Shown piece after piece: positions 51,535-60,134 of a stretch of 64,000 nucleotides of DNA; position 1 is the first letter of the stretch; each line of letters opens with the position of its first letter. The DNA is from Streptomyces hygroscopicus subsp. hygroscopicus (GTDB lineage: Bacteria; Actinomycetota; Actinomycetes; Streptomycetales; Streptomycetaceae). Under the pieces are notes generated by a model. The model saw only the letters and a list, made by a program, of their open reading frames with translations, did no database searches and had not been told where the DNA came from. The stretch is from positions 1 to 64,000 of the forward strand of contig NZ_BSSM01000019.1 in NCBI RefSeq assembly GCF_030269125.1, in the 5' to 3' direction. The translations under genes and the position numbers were made by a program.

Positions 51535-52251
51535 ATGACCAGGACCAAGGACCCACGGGCCGCGGGGCTCGCCTCGCTCGCCGGGCTGATCGCGGACGAG
51601 ACCCGGGCGGCGTGCCTGCTGGCCCTGCTGGACGGCCGCGCCTGGACGGCGGGCGAGCTGGCGCGGCGCGCCGGGGTGGCCGCGTCCACGGTGAGCGAGC
51701 ATCTGGGCAGGCTGGTGGCGGGCGGGCTGCTCGCGGAGGAGCGGCAGGGGCGGCACCGGTATGTGCGGCTGGCCGACGCGCGGGCGGCGACGCTGGTGGA
51801 GGACCTCGCGGCGCACGTGCCTCCGGCGGCGGGGCGGCGAGCCGTGCGCACCCTGCGCGAAGCCGGCGTCGAGTCGGCCATGGCGCGGGGGCGCACCTGC
51901 TACGACCACCTCGCCGGGCGTCTCGGCATCGCCCTCACGGACGCGCTGATCTCGCGGGGGCTGCTGCGGCAGGACACGGGGTTCGCTCTGACGGACGCGG
52001 GCGTCGACTGGTTCGCGACGACGGGTATCCCCTTGGCCTCCGCCGGCCGCCGCCCGCTCGCCCGCGCGTGCCTCGACTGGACGGAACGCCGCCCGCACCT
52101 CGCCGGGGCGGCGGGGGCGGCGTTGTGCCGGCACGCGCTCGATGCGGGGTGGTGCGAGCGGATCGGGAGCGAGCGGGCCGTCCGGGTGACTCCGCCGGGG
52201 GAGCGGGCGTTGTCCGCGCTGCTGGGGATCTCTCCGGGTGCGCTCGGATGA
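51535..52251 (+). CDS. ArsR-type helix-turn-helix regulator
   Basis: The 238-residue protein has an ArsR-like winged helix at about 10-80 (AACLLALLDGRAWTAGELAR, AGVAASTVSEHLGRLVAGGLL) and a second half (LRQDTGFALTDAGVDWF) like a repeated winged domain. No metal-binding Cys cluster is seen, so a metal sensor is unlikely. GGGAGG precedes the ATG. It lies 57 bases after tetR in the same direction and its target is unknown. Confidence 0.83.
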   Translation: MTRTKDPRAAGLASLAGLIADETRAACLLALLDGRAWTAGELARRAGVAASTVSEHLGRLVAGGLLAEERQGRHRYVRLADARAATLVEDLAAHVPPAAGRRAVRTLREAGVESAMARGRTCYDHLAGRLGIALTDALISRGLLRQDTGFALTDAGVDWFATTGIPLASAGRRPLARACLDWTERRPHLAGAAGAALCRHALDAGWCERIGSERAVRVTPPGERALSALLGISPGALG

Positions 52252-52341
52252 GTCCCGGCCACGGGGGCGGGTGCGGCGGTGCGCCGCCGGGTACGGGCAC
52301 GCCGCGGCTGATCGCGCGCTTCCCCGCGCCCCCTCGCCGCC

Positions 52342-53424
52342 TCAGAACACCACCAGCGCCCGGCCCCCCTTCCCCACCCTCATGTTCTCGAAGGCCCCCG
52401 GGATGTCCTGGAGCCCGATGCGTTCCGTGACCAGGGCCGAGAGGTCCAGCCGGCCGGTACGGACATGCCCGGCCAGCACGGGCAGGTCGCGGGCGGGATC
52501 GCTGTTGCCGTAGACGCAGCCGGAGAGCGTGCGGCCCCAGTGGAAGAGTTCCAGGGCGTTGAAGGTGACCTGCTGGTCCTTGCCGCCGATGCCCACGACC
52601 GTCGTACGGCCGCCCCGCCGCGTGGAATCCCAGGCCGCGCGGATGCTGACCGCGCGGCCCGCGCACTCGACGGCGACGTCCACGCCCTGCTTCCCGGTGA
52701 GCGCGCGGATCTCGCGGGGCGTGGTGGCGCAGGCGAGGAGGTAGTCGGTGGCGCCGGCCGCACGGGCCAGGGCCTCCTTCTCCGCGGAGACGTCGACGGC
52801 GATGATCCTGGACGCGCCCGCGATCCGCGCCGACTGGAGTGCCGCCAGCCCCACCCCGCCCGCGCCGAACACCGCGACCGTCTCCCCGTCCCGCACCCGG
52901 GCGCTGTGGTGGACGGCCCCGTAGCCGGTGAGCACGGCGCAGCCGAGCAGCGCGGCGTCCGCGATCGGCACGCCCGGCGGCAGCGGGAGGACACAGGACG
53001 CGGGGACGACGGTCTCCTCGGCGAACGCGGCGACGTTCAGACCGGGATGGAGCGGGGTGCCGTCCGCCGCGTGGGCGTAGACCGAGGCCGCGCCGTTGAG
53101 CGCGGCGGCGCACAGCCAGACCTCGCCGAGCGAACAGGCGTGGCAGCGCCCGCACGCGGGGGCCCAGTTGAGGACGACGGACGCGCCGGGCGAGACGTGG
53201 GTGACGTCCGGCCCCACGGCGACGACCGTCCCCGCGCCCTCATGACCGAGCACGGCGGGGACCGGCACGCTCATCGTGCCGTCGGACAGGGACAGATCGG
53301 AGTGGCACACCCCGGCCGCCGCGAGCCGGACCCGGACCTGTCCGGGGCCCGGGTCGGGCAGCTCGATGGCGGTTATCTCCAGGGGTGCGCCGACGGCGGG
53401 AAGGACAGCGGCTCGAACGGCCAT
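52342..53424 (-). CDS. Zinc-dependent alcohol dehydrogenase
   Basis: This 360-residue MDR-family enzyme has GVCHSDLSL (catalytic Zn Cys), LGHEGAGTVVAVG, a structural zinc Cys cluster CGRCHACSLGEVWLC, and Rossmann motif GAGGVGLAALQSARIAG. It oxidises an alcohol to an aldehyde with NAD(P). It starts 15 bases after the aldehyde dehydrogenase stop in the same direction, so both probably act in sequence on an alcohol. Confidence 0.92.
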   Translation of the reverse strand: MAVRAAVLPAVGAPLEITAIELPDPGPGQVRVRLAAAGVCHSDLSLSDGTMSVPVPAVLGHEGAGTVVAVGPDVTHVSPGASVVLNWAPACGRCHACSLGEVWLCAAALNGAASVYAHAADGTPLHPGLNVAAFAEETVVPASCVLPLPPGVPIADAALLGCAVLTGYGAVHHSARVRDGETVAVFGAGGVGLAALQSARIAGASRIIAVDVSAEKEALARAAGATDYLLACATTPREIRALTGKQGVDVAVECAGRAVSIRAAWDSTRRGGRTTVVGIGGKDQQVTFNALELFHWGRTLSGCVYGNSDPARDLPVLAGHVRTGRLDLSALVTERIGLQDIPGAFENMRVGKGGRALVVF

Positions 53425-53439
53425 GGCGGGCGGACTCCC

Positions 53440-54828
53440 TCAGAACTGGAAGGACTTGGTCTGGAGGTACTCGTCGAGGCCGTGGCTGCCGAGTTCCCGG
53501 CCGACCCCGGACTGCTTGTACCCGCCGAACGGGGCGAGGGGGTTGAAGCGGCCGCCGTTGATGTCGACCTGTCCGGTGTCCATCCGCCGGGCGAAGGCCA
53601 CCGCCTCGTCCTCGTCACCGGCCCAGACCGCGCCGGCGAGCCCGTACACCGTGCCGTTGGCGATGCGCAGGGCGTCGTCCTCGTCGTCGTAGGCGAGGAG
53701 GCAGAGCACCGGCCCGAAGATCTCCTCCTGGGCGATGGTCATCTCCGGTGTCACGTCGGCGAAGACGGTGGGGCTGACGTAGAAGCCCTTCTCGCGCGGG
53801 GTGTCCGGGCCGCCCGCGACCAGCCGGGCGCCCTCGGCGACGCCCTTCTCGATGTAACCGAGCACCCGTTCCCGCTGCTTGGCGCTGACCAGCGGTCCGA
53901 TGCGGTCGCCGTACTTCCCGGCGGCGGCCGCGGCCAGCGAGACGGCCTCCTCGTACCGGTCGCGGTGGACCAGCATCCGGGTCCAGGCGCTGCACGTCTG
54001 TCCGGAGTTGGACATCACGTTGGCCACGCCGACGTTGACCGCCTTGGCGAGGTCGGCGCTCGGCAGGATGACGTTGGCGGACTTGCCGCCGAGTTCGAGG
54101 GCGACCCGCTTCACGGCCCCGCCGGCCAGCGCGCCGATCCGGCGGCCGACGGCGGTGGAGCCGGTGAAGGAGACGAGGTCCACGTCCGGGTGCTCGGCGA
54201 GGGCCTGCCCCGCTACCGGACCGAGACCGGTGACGAGGTTGAACACGCCCGCGGGTACGCCCGCCTCGTGCACCGCCTCGGCGAACAGCCGGGCGGTGAG
54301 CGGGGTGTCCTCGGCGGGCTTGAGGACGACGGTGCAGCCCGCGGCGAGCGCCGGGGCGACCTTGGCGACGATCTGGTGCAGCGGGTAGTTCCAGGGGGTG
54401 ATCGCGCCCACCACGCCGACGGGTTCGTGCAGGACGGTGGAGTTGCCGACCTTCTCCTCGAAGGGGCGGCTCGCGGCGAGTTCGGCGTAGGTGCCGGCGA
54501 CCGCGATGGGCAGGCTCGCGTGCACGGCCTCCGAGAACGCGGGCGGTGAGCCGAGTTCGGCGGTGACCGTCTCGGCGATCTCGTCCTTGCGGGCCGCGAG
54601 GGCGTCCCGGAGGGCGGTGAGGCGGGCGGCGCGCTCGGCGGGCGGCGTGGCGGCCCAGCCGGGCAGGGCGGCGCGGGCAGCGCGGACGGCGGCGTCCACG
54701 TCCTCGGGGCCGCCGGCCGGGACCCGGGCGATGACCCGCTCGTCGGCCGGGTTCACGACCTCGATCACGTCGTCCGCGCTCGCGGGGCGCCAGGCGCCGT
54801 CGATGTACAGCCCGTCGTGTGCCTTCAT
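53440..54828 (-). CDS. Aldehyde dehydrogenase
   Basis: The 462-residue NAD(P)-dependent enzyme has GAITPWNYPLHQIVAKVAPA, the active-site Glu in VALELGGKSANVI and the nucleophile Cys in NSGQTCSAWTRMLV. EEIFGPVLCLLAYDDEDDAL and PFGGYKQSGVGRELG are also present. It yields an acid from an aldehyde, probably that made by the downstream alcohol dehydrogenase. GGGAGGAAGC precedes the ATG. An operator matching the tetR 50836 site lies 41 bases upstream. Confidence 0.93.
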   Translation of the reverse strand: MKAHDGLYIDGAWRPASADDVIEVVNPADERVIARVPAGGPEDVDAAVRAARAALPGWAATPPAERAARLTALRDALAARKDEIAETVTAELGSPPAFSEAVHASLPIAVAGTYAELAASRPFEEKVGNSTVLHEPVGVVGAITPWNYPLHQIVAKVAPALAAGCTVVLKPAEDTPLTARLFAEAVHEAGVPAGVFNLVTGLGPVAGQALAEHPDVDLVSFTGSTAVGRRIGALAGGAVKRVALELGGKSANVILPSADLAKAVNVGVANVMSNSGQTCSAWTRMLVHRDRYEEAVSLAAAAAGKYGDRIGPLVSAKQRERVLGYIEKGVAEGARLVAGGPDTPREKGFYVSPTVFADVTPEMTIAQEEIFGPVLCLLAYDDEDDALRIANGTVYGLAGAVWAGDEDEAVAFARRMDTGQVDINGGRFNPLAPFGGYKQSGVGRELGSHGLDEYLQTKSFQF

Positions 54829-54868
54829 GCTGCTTCCTCCCGGCTGATCTCCGCGTCGTCCGCCCCAC

Positions 54869-54887
54869 AAACTAGCGGCGATAGTTT
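54869..54887. promoter_or_regulatory. TetR-type operator in front of the aldehyde/alcohol dehydrogenase operon
   Basis: AAACTAGCGGCGATAGTTT is a dyad with one mismatched pair. Compared with the reverse complement of the ACAD-tetR site (AAACTAGCAGTGCTAATTT), 15 of 19 bases agree, and the two sites share the AAACTAGC / TAxTTT framework. Confidence 0.62.
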
Positions 54888-54917
54888 TGCGGCGCCAGAC
54901 GCTCTCGCCGAGCGGCC

Positions 54918-55598
54918 TCACCTGGTCGCGGTGAGGTGGGCGAAGACCACGACGTTGCTGGAGTACCCGTTGCGCCTGTTGTACAGGCCCCCGCAGGTGA
55001 GCACGCGCAGCTCCGGACGGCGGGAGCGGCCGTACACCTCTTTGTCGGGGAAGCCGGACTTGTCGAAGACCTGGACCCGGTCCACGGTGTAGACGGCGGT
55101 ACGGCCGTCCGCGCGCCGCGCCTCGATGGCCTTGCCGGGCTTGATCAGCGGGAGGGCGGCGAAGACCGCGGGCCCGGACGGGGTGTCCCGATGGCCGACG
55201 GCGATCGCGGTGCCCGCCTCCCCCGGGGTCGCGCCGCCCTCGTACCAGCCGGCCGTCTTCGGGCGGTCGAACGGCGGCGTCTCCAGCTGCCGGTCGCCGC
55301 CGAGCCGTACCGCGGTGACCGGGGCGTCGATGCCGAGCGAGGGAATGCGCAGGGAGGTGGGCCGGGACCGGGGCAGCGGGCGGGCCGAGCCGGTCCCCGC
55401 CCGGCCGCGCCCGTCGGCCGCACCCGGGTCCGCCCCGGCGGCGGTGACGGTGTCCGGGCCGTCCGTGCGGCCCGGTGCGCCGTCGTCCCCGCACCGGCTG
55501 ACGAGCGTCACCAGGACGGCCGCGAGCACGGCCGTCCTGGTGAGGCGATAGGCGCGGGTCCGGTACCAGGGCCTGCGTCCGCGCCTACGCGGCGCCAT
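54918..55598 (-). CDS. Class F sortase
   Basis: The 226-residue transpeptidase has an N-terminal membrane anchor (TRTAVLAAVLVTLVSRC, about 20-36) and an Ala/Gly/Pro linker. The sortase domain carries H136 (AVGHRDTP), catalytic C202 (RVLTCGG) and Arg in LYNRRNGYSSN. The short form with these spacings fits class F of actinobacteria. Its start overlaps the preceding surface-protein gene by 14 bases, so the two are co-translated and that protein is a likely substrate. Confidence 0.87.
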   Translation of the reverse strand: MAPRRRGRRPWYRTRAYRLTRTAVLAAVLVTLVSRCGDDGAPGRTDGPDTVTAAGADPGAADGRGRAGTGSARPLPRSRPTSLRIPSLGIDAPVTAVRLGGDRQLETPPFDRPKTAGWYEGGATPGEAGTAIAVGHRDTPSGPAVFAALPLIKPGKAIEARRADGRTAVYTVDRVQVFDKSGFPDKEVYGRSRRPELRVLTCGGLYNRRNGYSSNVVVFAHLTATR

Positions 55599-56259
55599 GC
55601 GGCCGTCGGCGGCTGCGCCGGAGGTACGCGGCTCCGCCGACCGCGATCAGGCCCACCGCCGCGGCGGCGCCCACCGGGGAGTACGCGGCCGCGGTGTCGA
55701 CCAGTCCGCCGCCGCCCGCGTGCACCCCGCCCTGCGGGCCGTCGTGGTCGCCGCCCTCGCCCCAGCTCGTGTCGTTGTGCTGCTGCGGGTCCTCGTGCTG
55801 CTGCGGGTCACCGATCTGACCGGGCGCGCCCTGGGCGCCGTTCTCCCGGCAGTTGACCCGGAAGACCTTCTCCTTGAGGGCGCCGGCCACCGTCCAGGTG
55901 ATCCGGTACTGGCCGTCCGCGAGCCCCAGCGGGTCGGTGTGTCCGGCGCCCGCGGCGAGCTGGATGGTGCCGGTGACGGTGGCCGCGGTGGGCAGCGGAG
56001 GCTGCGGCGTGATGGTGTAGGCGATGACGGGCAGCACGTCGAAGTTGACGGCGTCGAGGTAGAACCGGCAGACCGTGGGGTCGTCCTTCGAGACGCCGAA
56101 GGGCGTGCCGACCCGGTGGACTCTGATGTCGCCGTTCTCCCCTTGGGCCATGGCAGTCGGTGCCGCCACCCACGAGGCGCCCGCCGCGGCGAGTGCGGTC
56201 AGGACGACGGTGGCGCCGGCGCGGGTGCCGGCGGTGCGTGGGAATGTCCGGGTGGGCAT
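55585..56259 (-). CDS. Secreted wall-associated protein, candidate sortase substrate
   Basis: The 224-residue protein has a signal peptide (to TAMA-QGEN, about 37) and a domain with two Cys (VCRFYLDAV, RVNCREN) and VTGTIQLAAGAG. A Gln/His/Asp-rich linker (QQHEDPQQHND) precedes a C-terminal LVDTA, a hydrophobic helix and a basic tail (RRSRRRPHG). That tail has the layout of a cell-wall sorting signal but lacks LPxTG. ATG 56259 is chosen because GGAGG lies 8 bases upstream; another ATG two codons earlier abuts it. It overlaps the sortase gene. Confidence 0.78.
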   Translation of the reverse strand: MPTRTFPRTAGTRAGATVVLTALAAAGASWVAAPTAMAQGENGDIRVHRVGTPFGVSKDDPTVCRFYLDAVNFDVLPVIAYTITPQPPLPTAATVTGTIQLAAGAGHTDPLGLADGQYRITWTVAGALKEKVFRVNCRENGAQGAPGQIGDPQQHEDPQQHNDTSWGEGGDHDGPQGGVHAGGGGLVDTAAAYSPVGAAAAVGLIAVGGAAYLRRSRRRPHGAA

Positions 56260-56276
56260 GCGCATTTCCTCCGAGT

Positions 56277-56308
56277 CAGACGATTTTCATACAAATCGAT
56301 CTCGTCTG
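56277..56308. promoter_or_regulatory. Overlapping inverted repeats upstream of the surface protein-sortase operon
   Basis: CAGACGA (56277-56283) and TCGTCTG (56302-56308) form an outer dyad. CGATTT (56281-56286) and AAATCG (56293-56298) form an inner one in an AT-rich patch. They lie 18-49 bases before the operon start, within the promoter or leader. Confidence 0.45.
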
Positions 56309-56403
56309 GACTCTGCCCAATGCACACGGACGCCGACGGCACCGACGCCCGGCGCGCCGTCAGATATCCCCCTGGCGGCGCAATGTGAGGGAACGTCCGT
56401 ACG

Positions 56404-58635
56404 TCAGGGGGCCGCGGCCAACTCGACGGGGATGCCGTTGAGGACGGCGTTGCCCGACAGCGGGTCGAGCAGGGTGCCGTCGAGGAGTTGGTTGACGTTG
56501 ACGCCCGGGGTGGTGGCCGCGTGCGCGAGCCGGGCGCCGGGGCGGTCGTGACCCCAGCCGTGCGGCAGGCTGACCACGCCGGGCCGCACGGCGTCGGTGA
56601 TCTCGGCCGGTGCCACCAGCTCTCCACCGGCGCCCTTGACGCGCACCCGCGCGCCGTCCCGGATGCCGAGCCGGGCCGCGTCCTCGGGGTGCACGTGCAG
56701 GGTGCAGCGGTTGCTGCCGCCGGTGAGGACGGGGACGTTGTGCATCCAGCTGTTGTTGGAGCGCAGATGGCGGCGGCCGACGAGGACCGGTCCCGCGGGG
56801 CGCTCGTCGCGGGCCGCGCGCAGCCGGGGCAGGTCGGCGGCGATCGGTGCGGGCAGCAACTCCACTTTGCCGCTGCGGGTCTTGAGGGGCCCCGGGAGGC
56901 GCGGGCGCAGGGGGCCGAGGTCGATGCCGTGCGGGTGGGCGAGGAGCACGGCCAGGGTCAGCCCGTCCGGCCGGGCGCCGAAGCCGTCGCCGTAGGGGCC
57001 GAGGCGCAGCATCATGTCGAGCCGGCGCTCGGGTCCGGTCCCGCCGGTGAGCGAAGCGGCGAGTTCGCCCGGATCGCGGCCGTACACGGGCGAGCCGGGG
57101 TCCCGTACGGCCTTGCCGAGGGCCTGCTCGACGACCATCGCGTCCACGGCGCCGGGGTCGGCTCCGTGCATGCCGGTGGCCGCGAGGGTGAGCCGGGCGA
57201 GGATCTCGGTCTCGGCCATGCGGCCGGGCTCCAGCGGGATCGCGGGGCGGGTGTAGCGGACCTGGTTGCGCACGGCGAAGGCGTTGAACGCGAAGTCGTG
57301 GTGCGGGCTCTGCGAGGGCGGCGGCGGGGGCAGCACGACGTGGGCGTGGCGCGAGGTCTCGTTGAGGTACGGGTCGACGCTGACCAGGAAGTCGAGGGAG
57401 CCGAGCGCCTTGTCGAGGCGGTTGCCGTCGGGCGCGGACAGCACCGGGTTGGCGGCCACCACGATCAGCGCCCGGATCGGCTCGCCCTCCTCGGTCGCGG
57501 TGTCGATCTCCTCGGCGAGCGCCGCGAGCGGCAACTCGCCCTTCGCCTCGGGGTGCCGGCGTACCCGCGAGTGCCAGCGGCCCAGCGCGAAGCCGTGACC
57601 GGGGCCCGGCGGGCGGGGGGTCCTGGCGGTGGCGGCCAGCGGGAAGAGGACGCCGCCGGGCCGGTCCAGGTTGCCGGTGAGGATGTTCAGCACATCGACC
57701 AGCCAGCTCGCGAGGGTGCCGTGCGGGACGGTGCAACTGCCGATGCGGGCGTAGACGGCGGCGGTGCGGGCGGCGGCGAGTTCGCGGGCGAGGGCGCGGA
57801 TCTCGTCCGCCTCGACGTCGCAGGCGGCGGTGACGGACTCGGGGGTGAAGTCGCCGAGCGCCGCCCGGAGTTCCTCGATGCCCTCGACATGGGGGGCGAG
57901 GCCGCCGAGGTCCACCAGGCCCTCGGTGAAGAGCACCTGCGCCATCGCGGCGAGCAGCAGCGCGTCGGTGCCGGGCCGGATCGCCACGTGCCGGTCGGCG
58001 AGGCGGGCGGTGCGGGTGCGGCGCGGGTCGACCACCGTCAGGTGTCCGCCGCGCGCCCTGAGTGCCTTGAGCCGGCCCGGGAAGTCGGGGGCGGTGCACA
58101 GACTGCCGTTGGACTCCAGGGGGTTGGCACCGATGAGGAGCAGGTGGTCGGTGCGGTCCAGGTCGGGTACGGCGATGGCGTGGGCATCGCCGAACAGCAG
58201 CCCGCTGGAGACGTGCTTGGGCATCTGGTCCACCGTGGAGGCGGTGAACAGGCTCCGGGTGCGCAGGGCGCCGAGCAGGACCGGCGGGTAGAGGGCGCCG
58301 GCCATGGTGTGCACGTTCGGGTTGCCGAGGACGACACCGAGCGCGTCGGGGCCGTACCGCTCCACCACGGGGCGCAGCCCGGCGGCGACCGCGTCGAACG
58401 CCTCCTCCCAGCCGGCCTCGCGCAGCCGGCCGTTCTCCCGCACGAGGGGGGTGCGCAGCCGGTCGGGGTCGCCGTCGACGGCCCCGAAGGCGGCGCCCTT
58501 GGGGCAGACGAAGCCCTTGCTGAAGACGTCCTCGCCATCGCCGCGGGCGCCGGTGACACGGCTGCCCTCGATGGTGAGGGTCAGTCCGCAGGTGGCCTCG
58601 CACAGCGGGCAGATGCGCAGGGCGGTGCGGGACAC
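56404..58635 (-). CDS. Molybdopterin oxidoreductase with [4Fe-4S] cluster (CISM family)
   Basis: The 743-residue protein has an N-terminal cluster motif C9-x2-C12-x3-C16-x27-C44 (CPLCEATCG, FVCPKG). Molybdopterin guanine dinucleotide domains contain LLLIGANPLESNGS, VVDPRRTRTA and YARIGSC, and the C-terminal dinucleotide-binding barrel reads RRHLRSNNSWMHNVP and HPEDAARLGI. It is close to actinobacterial formate dehydrogenase/nitrate reductase-like orphans without partner subunits. No Tat signal is seen, so it is cytosolic. GTG 58635 follows GGGAGGAC. A TetR-type operator (58675-58692) lies 40 bases upstream. Confidence 0.88.
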   Translation of the reverse strand: MSRTALRICPLCEATCGLTLTIEGSRVTGARGDGEDVFSKGFVCPKGAAFGAVDGDPDRLRTPLVRENGRLREAGWEEAFDAVAAGLRPVVERYGPDALGVVLGNPNVHTMAGALYPPVLLGALRTRSLFTASTVDQMPKHVSSGLLFGDAHAIAVPDLDRTDHLLLIGANPLESNGSLCTAPDFPGRLKALRARGGHLTVVDPRRTRTARLADRHVAIRPGTDALLLAAMAQVLFTEGLVDLGGLAPHVEGIEELRAALGDFTPESVTAACDVEADEIRALARELAAARTAAVYARIGSCTVPHGTLASWLVDVLNILTGNLDRPGGVLFPLAATARTPRPPGPGHGFALGRWHSRVRRHPEAKGELPLAALAEEIDTATEEGEPIRALIVVAANPVLSAPDGNRLDKALGSLDFLVSVDPYLNETSRHAHVVLPPPPPSQSPHHDFAFNAFAVRNQVRYTRPAIPLEPGRMAETEILARLTLAATGMHGADPGAVDAMVVEQALGKAVRDPGSPVYGRDPGELAASLTGGTGPERRLDMMLRLGPYGDGFGARPDGLTLAVLLAHPHGIDLGPLRPRLPGPLKTRSGKVELLPAPIAADLPRLRAARDERPAGPVLVGRRHLRSNNSWMHNVPVLTGGSNRCTLHVHPEDAARLGIRDGARVRVKGAGGELVAPAEITDAVRPGVVSLPHGWGHDRPGARLAHAATTPGVNVNQLLDGTLLDPLSGNAVLNGIPVELAAAP

Positions 58636-58674
58636 GGGTCCTCCCGGAGGGTCGGCGACGGCACGACGGGGAGC

Positions 58675-58692
58675 CTACCGACCGGTTGGCAT
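58675..58692. promoter_or_regulatory. Third copy of the ACCGACCGGT operator
   Basis: CTACCGACCGGTTGGCAT matches the 34750-34767 site at 16 of 18 bases. It lies between the TetR gene (58719-59336) stop and the molybdopterin oxidoreductase start, in the promoter position of the latter. Confidence 0.6.
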
Positions 58693-58718
58693 GTTCGGGA
58701 GCCCCTGCGGCCGGCCTC

Positions 58719-59336
58719 TCAGTCGAACAGCCGCCCCAGGTACGCCCGCAGCAGTTCCCGGGTCTCGCGGATGATCGCCTCGTCACCCTCCGGATCGACC
58801 CGGAAGGCCAGCTGGACCAGGGTGTCCGCGCTCTCCACGGCGATGAGGAAGGCCCGCCGCAGGTCCTCGTCGGGGGCGCGGCCGATATAGGCGGCGAGCA
58901 GCTCCGAAAGCCGGTCGGCGACCCGGCTGTTGGGCTCGGCGCGGCGGACGCCGACCGGGATCTGGTTGCCGAAGTCGACCAGGGAGAAGCCGGGCGCGGT
59001 GCGCTTCATCGCCAGGTACTCGTCCAGGACCGCGTCCATCGCGGCCCGCCAGTCCCCCGCCACCGACCGCTCCAGGCGCTCGGTGACGTGCGCGGTGAAC
59101 AGCTCCAGATTGCGCTGCGCGAGCGCGTCGACCATCTGCCGTTTGTTGCCGAAGAAGCGGTAGACCGAGCCGATGGGCACGTCGGCGCGCAGTGCGACGG
59201 CGCGGGTGCTCAGTCCGTCGTAGCCCACCTCGTCGAGGAGTTCGGCGCAGGCGTCGAGGATCCTGGCCAGCCGTTCGGCGCTGCGCCGCTGGACGGGGGC
59301 GCGGCGGAGCGAGGTCGCGTGGGGCACGGGCTTCAT
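58719..59336 (-). CDS. TetR-family regulator
   Basis: The 205-residue protein has a helix-turn-helix at about 25-70 (ILDACAELLDEVGYDGLST, ADVPIGSVYRFFGNKRQMV) and a C-terminal domain containing APGFSLVDFGNQIP, typical of TetR_C_17-like actinobacterial members. GAAAGG precedes the ATG. It lies 83 bases before the Mo-enzyme in the same direction, with the operator-like site between them. Confidence 0.86.
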   Translation of the reverse strand: MKPVPHATSLRRAPVQRRSAERLARILDACAELLDEVGYDGLSTRAVALRADVPIGSVYRFFGNKRQMVDALAQRNLELFTAHVTERLERSVAGDWRAAMDAVLDEYLAMKRTAPGFSLVDFGNQIPVGVRRAEPNSRVADRLSELLAAYIGRAPDEDLRRAFLIAVESADTLVQLAFRVDPEGDEAIIRETRELLRAYLGRLFD

Positions 59337-59400
59337 GATGCCTTTCCGCCGGGGTCCGGTGAACCTGGTCCCAGGGTACGGAGAAGCGCGGCCGAAGCCC

Positions 59401-59979
59401 TCAGCCGTCCGACTGGCGGTCGGCGCCCCGGCCGGACGGCCGGGGCGCCCGGGTGACGGACACCGTTATGTCGGCGGTGCTCTGGACCGGTTTCCCGTGG
59501 ACGGCCCACACCGTGCCGTCGTCGGCGTACAGGCGGGCGGTGACGTGGTGGGTGCCGTGCGGGACGAGCCGGGCGGGCAGCCGGTACTCGGGGCTGTGCA
59601 GCCGGGCGACCCGGCGGCCGTCCACGAAGAGACAGGCGAGCCCGCGCCCGGTCACCGCCCTCGGGCGGGCGCCGGGCGTGGAGACCCGGAAGTGCCGGAA
59701 GGTCAGCCGCACGTCCCAGCCGCCCGCGGTGTCCGGGGTGATCTCGACGCCGACCCGGGGGGCGTCCCCGCCGCCCACCTCGCGCAGATGACGGCCGGTG
59801 CCGTCGGTGTCGTCCAGCACCTTGCCGACGGGCGAGGGCGAGTCCACGCCCGCCGCGCCCGTGCCGCCGCCGGTACCCGTGCCCCCCTGCGCCGTACCGC
59901 AGCCCGCCGCGCCGAGCGGCAGCAGGAGGCACACCGCGAGCGCGGCCAGGCGTCCTCGGGTCTCCCTCGTCCACGACAT
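59401..59979 (-). CDS. Probable lipoprotein
   Basis: The 192-residue protein has a basic start, hydrophobic segment LAALAVCLLLPLGAAGC with lipidation Cys C27, and a Gly/Thr-rich spacer. A roughly 120-residue beta-rich domain (DVRLTFRHFRVSTPGARP, CLFVDGRRVARLHSPEYRL) follows. The lipobox AAGC lacks the usual Leu at -3, so lipidation is likely but not certain. TACGCT (59992-59987) lies 7 bases before the ATG, suggesting a leaderless mRNA. The ligand is unknown. Confidence 0.75.
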   Translation of the reverse strand: MSWTRETRGRLAALAVCLLLPLGAAGCGTAQGGTGTGGGTGAAGVDSPSPVGKVLDDTDGTGRHLREVGGGDAPRVGVEITPDTAGGWDVRLTFRHFRVSTPGARPRAVTGRGLACLFVDGRRVARLHSPEYRLPARLVPHGTHHVTARLYADDGTVWAVHGKPVQSTADITVSVTRAPRPSGRGADRQSDG

Positions 59980-60134
59980 GCCCGGGAGCGTAGAACACCG
60001 CGCCGGGCCCGGGAATCCGCCTGAAGTCGGGTTCCGGGCCTACCCCGGAGGGAGGAGGGGCCCTCGGTGGGCGGAACGCCCCGGAGTGCGCCCCTTGGAC
60101 CTGCCGGACCACGGCACCCACCCGGCCCGCCCCC

